This document shows positions 31,647 through 39,863 of a stretch of 58,045 nucleotides of DNA, in pieces. The position numbers were made by a program, and so were the translations under genes. Each line of letters opens with the position of its first letter. Positions within the stretch are counted from its first letter, which is position 1. Location of the stretch: contig NZ_LZJF01000128.1 of NCBI RefSeq assembly GCF_001666835.1, positions 1 through 58,045 on the forward strand. The letters run 5' to 3'. Below the pieces are notes generated by a model, which was not told where the DNA came from, searched no databases, and saw only the letters and a program-made list of their open reading frames with translations. This DNA is from Mycobacterium sp. E3251 (lineage in GTDB: Bacteria > Actinomycetota > Actinomycetes > Mycobacteriales > Mycobacteriaceae).

Positions 31647-32729
31647 CTACCTCTTGAACCGCCCGGCGAACCCGCGCAGCGGCAGGTCGGCGCTGGTGAT
31701 GAGCCCCGGCGGCGCCGCCACGACCGACTTGATCGACGCCAGCGCGGGCATGCCGGTGACGGTCATCCCGATCGAGGCGAAGTTGTCCGGATTCGACAGG
31801 TCGACGCCGGCCTTGGGGAAGATCATGTGCTTGTTGTAGATGCACGGGTCACCCTTGATCTGGGTGATGTAGCAGCCCTTAATGTTCCAGCTCGGGTCGG
31901 TGTGCGGCGTCATCTGCCACTCCAGGTGCGTCTCGACCCGGGGAACCCCGTCCACCATGCCCTGGTACTTGATGTAGTTGCCCCCCAGCGATCCCTTGGG
32001 CAGGGTGTACCAGCCCAGGTCGACGTCCTTGGTGCACGCGCCCAGCTCGTAGCTGAACTTCACCTCGTCGAGGGTCAGGTCGAAGCAGTCGGCCATCATC
32101 AACACGCTGTCGGCGAAGACGCGGGTGTACTTCTCCAGCTTGGACGGGATCTCCGGATCGTCCACCGGCTGGCCGTAGCCCACCTCGATCCAGGTGTCCT
32201 TGGAGTGGTGGCACGACACGTCCACCGACTCGATGGTGGTGACGTTCTCGATATCGGCGACGTCGGCCGAACACACCACGCCCAGTATCTGGTTCAGGCC
32301 CGGGTTCATCCCGGTCCCGTAGAACGTCGCGCCACCCTTTTCACAGGCCTCGGCGAGCAGCCGGCTCACCGGCTTGCCCGACGGGTGCGGATGGTTCTTG
32401 TCGCGGTGCCAGCCGGTGATCCAGTCGGCGGTGGTGACGATATTGATGCCGGCCTCGAGCACTTTGACATAGAGGTCCTCGTCGGGGAACACGCCGTGGA
32501 AGGTGAGCACGTCCGGCTTGGCGGCGATGATCTCCTCGATCGAGCCGGTGGCCTTGACCCCGTTGGGTTCGATGCCCGCGAGCTCACCGGCATCGAGCCC
32601 GACCTTCTTCGGCGAATAGCAATGCACGCCAACGAGTTCGAGATCGGGCTGCGTGGCGATCCGCTTGATCATCTCCGAGCCGACGTTCCCGGTGGCCACT
32701 TGGAAGACGCGGATCGGTGCTTTAGTCAT
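31647..32729 (-). CDS. DapB-like NAD(P)H-dependent amine/diaminopentanoate dehydrogenase family protein
   Basis: 360-aa oxidoreductase with a dihydrodipicolinate-reductase-like N-terminal Rossmann domain (RVFQVATGNVGSEMIKRIAT) and the C-terminal domain of 2,4-diaminopentanoate-type dehydrogenases. GTGMNPGLNQILGVVCSAD, SVDVSCHHSKDTWIEVGYG and the C-terminal GMTVTGMPALASIKSVVAAP are conserved in mycobacterial paralogues. The substrate is unknown. ATG at 32729 overlaps the Rieske oxygenase stop (ATGA), so it follows that gene in one operon and probably handles the oxygenase product. Confidence 0.83.
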   Translation of the reverse strand: MTKAPIRVFQVATGNVGSEMIKRIATQPDLELVGVHCYSPKKVGLDAGELAGIEPNGVKATGSIEEIIAAKPDVLTFHGVFPDEDLYVKVLEAGINIVTTADWITGWHRDKNHPHPSGKPVSRLLAEACEKGGATFYGTGMNPGLNQILGVVCSADVADIENVTTIESVDVSCHHSKDTWIEVGYGQPVDDPEIPSKLEKYTRVFADSVLMMADCFDLTLDEVKFSYELGACTKDVDLGWYTLPKGSLGGNYIKYQGMVDGVPRVETHLEWQMTPHTDPSWNIKGCYITQIKGDPCIYNKHMIFPKAGVDLSNPDNFASIGMTVTGMPALASIKSVVAAPPGLITSADLPLRGFAGRFKR

Positions 32730-33733
32730 TCGGTTGAGCCTTTCTGCATTGCGAACGCATCCGGATAGAACTGCTTGGCCCACTTGCGAATTGCCGTGAA
32801 GCCCTCGTACTCGTCGGTGGCCAGCGCGGGTGGATCCGAATAGCGCTGGTGACACCAGATCTCGATGTCCTGCTCGAACTGCCGGATCACCTCACGGCCG
32901 AACTCGGTCGCCTTGAGCTCGGCGCGGGCCGGGTCTTTGTGCGGCGTGCGGCCGATGTAGACCATGAAGCGGACGTCGGAGGTGAACTCGTCGACCGGGG
33001 TGACCGCGGAGATGGTGCGGTTGTCGATCATCCCCCAGCTCTTGGTCACCGCGATGCCCAGACCACCGTTGATGGCCTCGACGCCGCTGTTGACGTCCTC
33101 GATCTTCTGCCCGTCGTCACCCTCGAAGGTGATGGTGAAGTCAACGAACGACACCGGCTCTGCGAAGTCGTGGCGGGTGAACACCGGCACGATCGGCGTG
33201 TTGTGCACGAACTTGAAATGTGCGAAGTCGACACCGTTTTCGAGCACGTACTGCGGATGAAGCTCCAGGGCCGGCCGGGACAACCGCTGCTGCGGGTAAT
33301 AGCCGCCCGCGCCGCTGCCGTCGCGGAACGCGCCGAAAACGTCCGGTGCGTCGAAGTACGGCTCGCGGCGCTCGACGTCATGCCAGATGTAGACCGACTC
33401 GTTGCGCTCGACCACGGGGTAGGTGCGGATCCGCCGCCCGCGGTTGGGCCGATCCTGGTAGGGAATGCAGACGTTGCGGCCCTCCTGGCTCCACTGCCAG
33501 CCGTGGAACGGGCACTGCAACACCTCGCCGACGACTTTGCCGCCATACCCCAGATGAGCGCCGAGGTGTTCGCAGTAGGCGTTCATCACGGTGAGCTGCC
33601 CGGACTCGGCCCGCCAGGCGACCATCTCCTGCCCGAAGTACTTCATCTTGTGCACGTCGCCCAACCCGATTTCGTCGGACCAGGCGACCTGGAACCAGCC
33701 GGTTGGTTTCATCGACAACGGCGGCTTAGCCAT
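32726..33733 (-). CDS. Rieske non-heme iron oxygenase, KshA-like
   Basis: 335-aa oxygenase component. The Rieske [2Fe-2S] ligands are C-x-H (CEHLGAHLGYG) and C-x2-H (QCPFHGWQW), spaced as in KshA, followed by the conserved IPYQDR. The catalytic iron motif N-x2-D-x2-H-x4-H is NGVDFAHFKFVH, with a later Asp likely. It resembles 3-ketosteroid 9-alpha-hydroxylase oxygenases but is a paralogue; no reductase (KshB) is adjacent. ATG at 33733 has AAGGAGGG upstream, and a TTGATT-N16-TATCAT promoter lies at 33757-33784. Divergent TetR at 33827 is the likely regulator. Confidence 0.9.
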   Translation of the reverse strand: MAKPPLSMKPTGWFQVAWSDEIGLGDVHKMKYFGQEMVAWRAESGQLTVMNAYCEHLGAHLGYGGKVVGEVLQCPFHGWQWSQEGRNVCIPYQDRPNRGRRIRTYPVVERNESVYIWHDVERREPYFDAPDVFGAFRDGSGAGGYYPQQRLSRPALELHPQYVLENGVDFAHFKFVHNTPIVPVFTRHDFAEPVSFVDFTITFEGDDGQKIEDVNSGVEAINGGLGIAVTKSWGMIDNRTISAVTPVDEFTSDVRFMVYIGRTPHKDPARAELKATEFGREVIRQFEQDIEIWCHQRYSDPPALATDEYEGFTAIRKWAKQFYPDAFAMQKGSTE

Positions 33734-33756
33734 GCGGAATCCCTCCTTGAAAACGA

Positions 33757-33784
33757 ATGATAGGCCGCGTCCCCGCGAAATCAA
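33757..33784 (-). promoter_or_regulatory. SigA-like promoter of the Rieske-dehydrogenase operon
   Basis: On the minus strand TTGATT (33779-33784) and TATCAT (33757-33762) are spaced by 16 bases, giving a leader of about 17-20 bases that contains AAGGAGGG (33741-33748) before the ATG. The 93-base gap to the TetR gene also has a GATAGGC direct repeat (33759-33765 and 33813-33819). No clear palindromic operator was found. Confidence 0.55.
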
Positions 33785-33826
33785 AGTACCCTCTATGAAA
33801 CCTTGGGCGTGCGATAGGCTCGGCAG

Positions 33827-34477
33827 ATGACTCGGCAGGTGAGCGGGGCCGGAACCGCGAACCGGCGCCCCAACCGGCGTGGCAACGCCACGCGCGAGAG
33901 CATGCTCGAAGCCGCGCTCAAGTCGTTGGCGTCGGGCGACCCCGGCTCGGTGTCGGCCAACCGCATCGCCAAGGAGATCGGCGCGACCTGGGGCGCCGTG
34001 CAGTACCAGTTCGGCGACACCGACGGGTTCTGGGCGGCGGTGCTGCACCGCACCGCCGAGCGGCGCGCCGCGACCTTCTCGACCCTGTCGACGCCGATCT
34101 CACCGGACGCGCCCCTGCGCGAGCGCGTCGGCGCCATCATCGACACCCTCTACACCGGATTGGCGTCGCCGGATTCCCGCGCGATCGAGAATTTGCGCGC
34201 AGCGCTCCCCCGCGACCCCGCCGAGCTGGAGCGCCTGTTCCCGCGCACCGCCGCCGAGCTGTTTTCTTGGGGCAAAAGCTGGCTGGAGACCTGCCAGAAC
34301 GCCTTCGCCGGTCTGGACGTCGACCCGGACCGGGTGCGCGAGGTGGCCGCCCTGATCCCCGGCGCCATGCGCGGGCTGGTGTCCGAGCGCCAGCTCGGCT
34401 CGTACGCGGACCTGGACATGGCGCGGCGGGGCCTGACCAACGCGCTGGCCGCCTATCTGGAGCAATCACGCCCGTGA
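33827..34477 (+). CDS. TetR/AcrR-family regulator
   Basis: 216-aa one-component regulator with an N-terminal HTH (residues ~22-68): NATRESMLEAALKSLASGDP then SANRIAKEIGATWGAVQYQF, and an all-helical ligand domain. It is divergent from the Rieske oxygenase/dehydrogenase operon, which it probably represses until a ligand binds. A TAGGCT -10 (33815-33820) six bases before the ATG suggests a leaderless transcript. The GTG of the GNAT gene overlaps its stop (GTGA), so the two are coupled. Confidence 0.88.
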   Translation: MTRQVSGAGTANRRPNRRGNATRESMLEAALKSLASGDPGSVSANRIAKEIGATWGAVQYQFGDTDGFWAAVLHRTAERRAATFSTLSTPISPDAPLRERVGAIIDTLYTGLASPDSRAIENLRAALPRDPAELERLFPRTAAELFSWGKSWLETCQNAFAGLDVDPDRVREVAALIPGAMRGLVSERQLGSYADLDMARRGLTNALAAYLEQSRP

Positions 34478-34986
34478 CGATGGGCGGCATCACGATCCGC
34501 CGTGCCGGACCGGCCGATCTCGCGAACGTCGCCGAGATGCACTATCCGGTCTGGCGGCAATCCTGGACCGGCATCCTGCCGGACACCACCCTCGACGTTC
34601 TCGGATCGCCGCGGCGCTGGGCCGTGCTGGCGTACCCGCGAATCCTGCAGCGCACCGGCTGGAGCATGTGGGTCGCCGAATCAGATTGCCGGACAATCGG
34701 AATGACGATGTTCGGACCGGACCCGGCGAAACCCGAGCAGGTCGAACTCGACTCGCTGTACATCGCGGCGGACTGCCAGCGGCGCGGTGTCGGGGAGCGC
34801 CTGCTCGCCACCGCTCTGGCCGAAAGCCCCTCGGGTGACGTCGTCCTGTGGTGCGCGGAACGCAACACCCAAGCGCGAACCTTTTACGAGAAGAACGACT
34901 TTCACGCCGACGGACGCACCCTGGACTGGGAGCCCCTGCCCGGCGTCAGGGTCGCACATCTGGGCTACCGGCTCAGCCGGCGGTGA
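34474..34986 (+). CDS. GNAT N-acetyltransferase
   Basis: 170-aa acetyltransferase. The acetyl-CoA pyrophosphate loop is QRRGVGERLLATAL (Q/R-x2-G-x-G/A), preceded by VELDSLYIAADC and followed by the AERNTQARTFYEKNDF motif. The N-terminus ITIRRAGPADLANVAEMHYP is typical. The substrate is unknown; relatives acetylate small amines or peptides. GTG at 34474 overlaps the TetR stop; ATG at 34480 is the alternative start. Its 3' end overlaps the convergent pseudogene remnant by 14 bases. Confidence 0.84.
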   Translation: MTMGGITIRRAGPADLANVAEMHYPVWRQSWTGILPDTTLDVLGSPRRWAVLAYPRILQRTGWSMWVAESDCRTIGMTMFGPDPAKPEQVELDSLYIAADCQRRGVGERLLATALAESPSGDVVLWCAERNTQARTFYEKNDFHADGRTLDWEPLPGVRVAHLGYRLSRR

Positions 34987-35768
34987 CGTTTCGGCGCAAG
35001 TCGTACTGTCCGAGATCGGTGTTCGCCAGCATGGCGCGATGCTCGCCCGGGGTGAAGGGCCACACCTCGGGTACCCCGTCCTTGTTCAGGTACCAACTCT
35101 GGCAACCGGTGGTCCACACCGTGTTCGGCATCGCCGCGCGCAGCTTGGCGTTGAAACTATCCGTCGCCGGCCCGGTCGGCTCCACCGTGTCGAATTCGCC
35201 GCGCCGCCAACGCTGAATCCACCGCAGTATGTGGTCGGCCTGCGATTCGGCGACGGTGGTGAGTGCGAGGTTGCCGACCGGGCTGTGCGGGCCCAGCATC
35301 ATGAAGAAGTTGGGAAAGCCCGGCAGCGCCACGGTTTGGTAGGCCCGGGGAAGGGTGATGCAGCACTCCGGTCGCGCAGATCAAGAAGTCGACGGTCGAT
35401 TCGTCCCCGGCATCCGTGCGCAGTCGCCAGCGGCCGCCCTCGAAGCGCGCGCTCACTATCTCGGTGCCGAACCGGATGCGCTCGCGCAGCCCGAAGCGGT
35501 CGGCGACGTCGCGGAAATAGGCCTGGATTTCGCGGCCGGGCGAGAACAGGTGCGACCAGTTGGGGTTACGGGCGAACGTGTACTGGTAGACCCGCGAGGG
35601 GATGTCACAGACCAGACCGGGGTAGGTGTTCTCGCGCCAGGTCCCGCCCACCTCGTCGGCCTTCTCATAGACGGTCACGTCGGTTATCCCGTTGCGCAGC
35701 AGCGCGATCGCGATGCACATGCCCGACATGCCGGCTCCGACGACGGCTAGGGCGGGATCGCGTCCCAT
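34973..35768 (-). pseudogene. Flavin-binding monooxygenase, internal deletion plus frameshift
   Basis: Remnant of an FMO/Baeyer-Villiger-type monooxygenase (normally ~490 aa). The N-terminal part (from ATG 35768) has the FAD motif VVGAGMSGMCIAIALLRNGI, EKADEVGGTWRENTYPGLVC and then DFLICATGVLHHPSPG. The C-terminal part, in another frame, resumes with AYQTVALPGFPNFFMMLGPH and ends LRRNVTAG at 34973. Roughly 230 residues between them, including the NADPH-binding domain, are missing. The junction is near 35341-35360. Both fragments keep near-perfect family sequence, so the event looks recent. A read-through product would be out of frame, ending at 35157. Confidence 0.83.
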
Positions 35769-35777
35769 GGTCGCCGG

Positions 35778-36239
35778 CTACTCGGACTCGGCGCGCGTCT
35801 TGAGGCGCTGCAGGGTGAGCCGGATGTGTTCGGTGTTGGCCGCCACGCGATCTGGGACGCCGGTGGCCTTACTGGCGATCTTGCGGAACCAGCCGGGCCT
35901 GTGGTCCCACGTGCTTTCGGTGACCCGACAACCGCCGTCGGCCGCCACGATGTCGTATTGCCAGCGCGCGATCGGAAGCACGGAGTGCCGCACATCGAAC
36001 GCGAAGAGGCGGCCCGGTTCCGCGTCGGTGACCGTGCACTTGGTGCTCCAGCGCCGTTTGCCGCTCTCGTTGTGACCGGTGAACACCGCCCCGGGGCGCG
36101 CCGCATCGCCCTTGCGCCACTCCATCGCCACCGCCTCCTCGGCGAACGAGGCCAGCGTGGGCAGGTCGGTGATGAGCCGGTACACCACATCCGGGCGGGC
36201 GTCGACCTGCACGGTTTCCGACACGCAGGGGTCAGTCAT
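35778..36239 (-). CDS. SRPBCC (START-like) family protein
   Basis: 153-aa helix-grip protein of the polyketide cyclase/dehydrase-like SRPBCC superfamily. SETVQVDARPDVVYRLITDL is the N-terminal strand and helix, FTGHNESGKRRWSTKCTVTD the central sheet, and RVAANTEHIRLTLQRLKTRA the long C-terminal helix that closes the hydrophobic cavity. Such proteins bind lipids or polyketide-like ligands, and in mycobacteria are commonly annotated only as cyclase/dehydrase. It is nine bases upstream of the monooxygenase remnant on the same strand and would have been cotranscribed with it. It is divergent from ald (99-base gap). Confidence 0.83.
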   Translation of the reverse strand: MTDPCVSETVQVDARPDVVYRLITDLPTLASFAEEAVAMEWRKGDAARPGAVFTGHNESGKRRWSTKCTVTDAEPGRLFAFDVRHSVLPIARWQYDIVAADGGCRVTESTWDHRPGWFRKIASKATGVPDRVAANTEHIRLTLQRLKTRAESE

Positions 36240-36338
36240 GGGCCGATCATAGCCAGCGCCCCCGCGGTCTCACCTCGATTGCGGCCCATCAAAACTTTCT
36301 CCACACTTGAGGGCGAACTTCCAAAGCAAGGGGCAACC

Positions 36339-37454
36339 ATGCGAGTCGGCGTACCGACCGAGGTCAAGGCCAACGAGTTCAGGGTGGCCATCACGGCCGC
36401 CGGCGTCGCCGAATTGACGCGCCGCGGCCACGAGGTGCTCGTCCAGGCCGGCGCCGGGGAAGGGTCGTCGATCCCCGACGAGGAGTTCAAGGCGGCGGGC
36501 GCCCAACTGGCCGACTCTGCCGAACAGGTGTGGGCCGACGCCGATCTGCTGCTCAAGGTGAAGGAACCGATTCCGGCCGAATACGGCCTCCTGCGGCAGC
36601 ATCAGGTGCTGTTCACCTATCTGCACCTGGCCGCCTCCCGCTCCTGCACCGATGCGTTATTGGCTTCCCGCGCAACGTCAATCGCCTATGAGACCGTGCA
36701 GGCGGCCGACGGCAGCCTGCCGTTGTTGGCCCCCATGAGCGAGGTCGCCGGTCGGCTATCGGCGCAGGTCGGCTCCTACCACCTGATGCGGTCCCACGGC
36801 GGGCGCGGTGTGCTGATGGGCGGGGTCCCGGGCGTCAAACCCGCCGACGTCGTGGTGATCGGCGCCGGCACGGCCGGTTACAACGCCGCCCGGGTCGCCA
36901 ACGGCATGGGCGCGAGCGTGACGGTGCTCGACCTCAACATCAGCAAGCTCCGGCAGCTCGACGCGGAGTTCGGCGGGCAGGTCCGCACGCGCTACTCGTC
37001 GGCGTACGAGCTGGAGGGCACGGTCACGCGGGCCGACCTGCTGATCGGGGCGGTCCTGCTGCCGGGCGCCAAGGCACCGGAACTGGTCTCGAATTCGCTT
37101 GTCGCGCAGATGAAACCGGGCGCGGTCCTGGTGGACATCTCCATCGACCAGGGCGGCTGCTTCGCGGATTCCCGGCCGACCACGCACGACGACCCGACGT
37201 TCACCGTGCACGACACGCAGTTCTACTGCGTGGCGAACATGCCGAGCGCGGTGCCCAAGACGTCGACCGTGGCGCTGACCAACGCGACGATGCCGTACGT
37301 GCTCGACCTGGCCGACCGTGGCTGGCAGGCGGCGTGCCGGTCGGATCCCGCTCTGGCAAAAGGACTTTCGACGCACGACGGCGGGTTGCTGTCCGAACGG
37401 GTGGCCAGCGACCTGGGGCTGCCGTTCACCGATCCGGCGAGCGTGCTGGCCTAG
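36339..37454 (+). CDS. ald: Alanine dehydrogenase
   Basis: NAD-dependent L-alanine dehydrogenase, 371 aa, interconverting alanine and pyruvate plus ammonia; also used for redox balance in hypoxia and known as the 40 kDa antigen. Lys75 (LLLKVKEP) and His96 (FTYLHLAAS) of the active site are present, and the Rossmann loop [20 protein letters not shown] binds NAD. The frame is intact, in contrast to the frameshifted ald of M. bovis. ATG at 36339. In M. tuberculosis an Lrp/AsnC-type regulator (aldR) is divergent from ald; here the upstream gene is the SRPBCC protein instead. Its stop overlaps the convergent nitronate monooxygenase stop by four bases (CTAG). Confidence 0.96.
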   Translation: MRVGVPTEVKANEFRVAITAAGVAELTRRGHEVLVQAGAGEGSSIPDEEFKAAGAQLADSAEQVWADADLLLKVKEPIPAEYGLLRQHQVLFTYLHLAASRSCTDALLASRATSIAYETVQAADGSLPLLAPMSEVAGRLSAQVGSYHLMRSHGGRGVLMGGVPGVKPADVVVIGAGTAGYNAARVANGMGASVTVLDLNISKLRQLDAEFGGQVRTRYSSAYELEGTVTRADLLIGAVLLPGAKAPELVSNSLVAQMKPGAVLVDISIDQGGCFADSRPTTHDDPTFTVHDTQFYCVANMPSAVPKTSTVALTNATMPYVLDLADRGWQAACRSDPALAKGLSTHDGGLLSERVASDLGLPFTDPASVLA

Positions 37455-38476
37455 TCGGCTTCCACCAGGCTCGCGATGATGTCGGCCGCCGGCCCGGGCT
37501 GGGCCTCCTTGAACGACGTTCCGGCCCACAGCGGTATCCCGTTCGGGTCCTCCATGGCGGCCGCCGCCTCGCGAATCGGGGAGGTCATCTGGTTGACCTC
37601 CGGGTAGCCCAGTGGCGCCACATTGTCGAGCAGGCGGGTGAAGTTGTTCTCCAAGCCGCGGGCGTACCGGCCCGAGAACGCGCGGGTGACGACGGTGGTA
37701 CCGAAGACCGGATTCTTCAGGGCGGTGCGGTGCGCGGCGCTGGTGCCCGCTTCGTCGCTGAGCAGCAGCGCGGTGCCGACCTGGGCGGCCACCGCACCGC
37801 GGTGCAGCACGGCGGCGACGTCCCGCGCGGTGCCCAGTCCGCCCGCGGCGACGACGGGCACCTCATGCGCGTGGCGGATGCGATCGATCAGGTGGTGCAG
37901 CGATTCGTTACCGGGCTCCATGTCGGGCGCGAACGTGCCCCGGTGCCCGCCCGCGTCGGGTCCCTGCACGATGAGGCTGTCCGCGCCCGCGGCGACGGCG
38001 ATCCCGGCCTCGTACGCCGACGTCACCGTGACCATCACCAGCAGCCCCAGCGCCCCCAACCGCCGGATGACGTCGGGCGGCGGCACACCGAAGGTGAACG
38101 ACACCAGCTCGGGCCGCACGTCGGCGACCACCTCGAGCTTGCGCTCCCAGTCGTCGTCGTCACCGTAATGCGGGTGACCCACCTCGACCTGGTAGTAGTC
38201 CGCGATCTCCTCGAGTTCTTCGGCGTAGTAGTCCAGCGCCATCCAGTCGGCGACGCTGGGTTGCGGAACGAACAGGTTGACGCCCAGCGGCCCGGTGGTG
38301 GCCGCCCGCGCGGCCGCGATGTCCTCGGCGAATCGCTCCGCACTCCGATGGCCGCCCGGGACGAAGCCGAGCCCGCCCGCGTTGGACACCGCCGCGGCCA
38401 GCTCCGGCGTGCCCGGTCCGCCGGCCATCGGCGCGCCCACGATGGGCACCATGATGTCCCAAAAGCCCAGTACCAC
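37451..38476 (-). CDS. Nitronate monooxygenase / 2-nitropropane dioxygenase-like
   Basis: 341-aa FMN-binding TIM barrel of the NPD family (Rv2781c orthologue). VPIVGAPMAGGPGTPELAAA at the N-terminus, SNAGGLGFVPGG, GADSLIVQGPDAGGHRG with the catalytic-region His, and VVAAGGLGTARDVAAVLHRG for FMN phosphate are conserved. Known members oxidise nitronates such as propionate 3-nitronate; some act as enoyl reductases. GTG at 38476, with an internal ATG eight codons in as alternative. It ends tail-to-tail with ald, and pepR lies four bases upstream on the same strand. Confidence 0.9.
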   Translation of the reverse strand: MVLGFWDIMVPIVGAPMAGGPGTPELAAAVSNAGGLGFVPGGHRSAERFAEDIAAARAATTGPLGVNLFVPQPSVADWMALDYYAEELEEIADYYQVEVGHPHYGDDDDWERKLEVVADVRPELVSFTFGVPPPDVIRRLGALGLLVMVTVTSAYEAGIAVAAGADSLIVQGPDAGGHRGTFAPDMEPGNESLHHLIDRIRHAHEVPVVAAGGLGTARDVAAVLHRGAVAAQVGTALLLSDEAGTSAAHRTALKNPVFGTTVVTRAFSGRYARGLENNFTRLLDNVAPLGYPEVNQMTSPIREAAAAMEDPNGIPLWAGTSFKEAQPGPAADIIASLVEAD

Positions 38477-38480
38477 GGGG

Positions 38481-39863
38481 CTAATTTACCATCGCCCGAA
38501 GTTGTTGGGGCAGTGACCGTTTGGAGGCATACGGACCCAGGACGGCGGCGCCGTAGGGCTGGCTCAGCAGCCGGCGGGCAACCGCATTGACCTCCTCGAC
38601 GGTCACTTGGTCGATCTTGCGCAGCGTGTGCTCGATGCTGCGGTGGTGGCCGTAGTTCAGCTCGTTGCGGCCCAGCCGGCTCATCCGGGAGCTGGAATCC
38701 TCCAGGCCGAGGACCAGGCCACCGCGCAACGACCCCTTCGCGATGCGGCATTCGGCCTCGGTGATGCCGTCGCGGGCCACCGACTCGAGGACCTCGTTGG
38801 TCACCTGCATCACCTCGGCGAACCGCTCGGGCTGGCAGGCGGCATAGACCGACAGCGCGCCGCTGTCGGCAAAGATGTCCACCGTCGAGTAGACGGAGTA
38901 TGCCAGCCCGCGCAACTCGCGAACCTCTTGGAACAGGCGGGAACTCAGCCCCCCACCCAGCGCGGTGTGCAGCACCGACAGCGCCCAGCGATGGCGCCAG
39001 CTACGTCCCGGGGTGCGCACGCCCAGCGAGACGTGGGTCTGCTCGGCGTCCCGATTGCCCAGCATCAAGCCGGGCCGTCCGGTCACCCGCCCGGCGCCCT
39101 TGCGCGGGGCGATGGGCCGGCGCCCGCGCACCAGGTGCGGCCCGAAGTGCTCACGCACCAGCGCCACCACCTCGTCGTGGTCGACATTGCCGGCCACGGC
39201 GACCACCATGCGTTCCGGCGTGTAGCGCCGGACATGGAAGGAGTGCAGCTGGGTCCGGGTCATCGACGACACTGACTGCGCGGTGCCGATCACCGGCCGG
39301 CCCACCGGGTGGTCACCGAACATCGCCCCCAGGAACATGTCCCCCAGCGCGTCCTCGGGATCGTCGTCGCGCATCGCGATCTCTTCGAGCACCACGTCGC
39401 GTTCCAGCTCGACGTCTTCGGTCGCGCAGCGGCCGTTGAGCACCACATCGGCCACCAGGTCGACGGCCAGCTCCAGGTCGCTGTCCAGCACGTGCGCGTA
39501 GTAGCAGGTGTGCTCCTTGGCGGTGAACGCGTTGAGCTCACCGCCGACCGCGTCCATCGCCTGCGCGATGTCCACGGCGCTGCGGGTGGGAGTCGACTTG
39601 AACAGCAGGTGCTCGAGGAAGTGCGCCGCCCCCGCCACGGTGGCGCCCTCGTCGCGCGATCCGACGCCGACCCAGACCCCGACCGACGCCGAACGCACCG
39701 ACGGGAGGTACTCGGTGACTACCCGAAGACCGCCCGGAAGCGTGCTGCGGCGCAGTGCGGATTGGCGGTCCGGTTCCGCCTCGGCGATCTGCTTACCCCG
39801 GCGCAGGGCGCCCGCACGGGTCGGGCGCGGCCGGGGCAGGTCAGCTGCTGGCGGTCGCGGCAT
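38481..39863 (-). CDS. pepR: M16 family zinc metallopeptidase PepR
   Basis: 460-aa processing-protease-like peptidase (Rv2782c orthologue). The inverted zinc motif H81-x2-E84-H85 is in [18 protein letters not shown], with the downstream [16 protein letters not shown] helix. The C-terminal half is the inactive M16_C repeat ([20 protein letters not shown]). ATG at 39863 gives [20 protein letters not shown] and overlaps the pnp 3' end by 23 bases. An earlier GTG-type start at 39887 is possible. It follows pnp in one operon, as in other actinobacteria. Compared with M. tuberculosis it has about 20 extra N-terminal residues. Confidence 0.92.
   Translation of the reverse strand: MPRPPAADLPRPRPTRAGALRRGKQIAEAEPDRQSALRRSTLPGGLRVVTEYLPSVRSASVGVWVGVGSRDEGATVAGAAHFLEHLLFKSTPTRSAVDIAQAMDAVGGELNAFTAKEHTCYYAHVLDSDLELAVDLVADVVLNGRCATEDVELERDVVLEEIAMRDDDPEDALGDMFLGAMFGDHPVGRPVIGTAQSVSSMTRTQLHSFHVRRYTPERMVVAVAGNVDHDEVVALVREHFGPHLVRGRRPIAPRKGAGRVTGRPGLMLGNRDAEQTHVSLGVRTPGRSWRHRWALSVLHTALGGGLSSRLFQEVRELRGLAYSVYSTVDIFADSGALSVYAACQPERFAEVMQVTNEVLESVARDGITEAECRIAKGSLRGGLVLGLEDSSSRMSRLGRNELNYGHHRSIEHTLRKIDQVTVEEVNAVARRLLSQPYGAAVLGPYASKRSLPQQLRAMVN

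Noticed and set aside
33734..33826. TetR operator as a clear palindrome
   Set aside because: Only a weak inverted match and a GATAGGC direct repeat were found; not enough to call an operator.
36339..37454. Frameshifted ald as in M. bovis
   Set aside because: The frame is continuous for 371 codons with both active-site residues.
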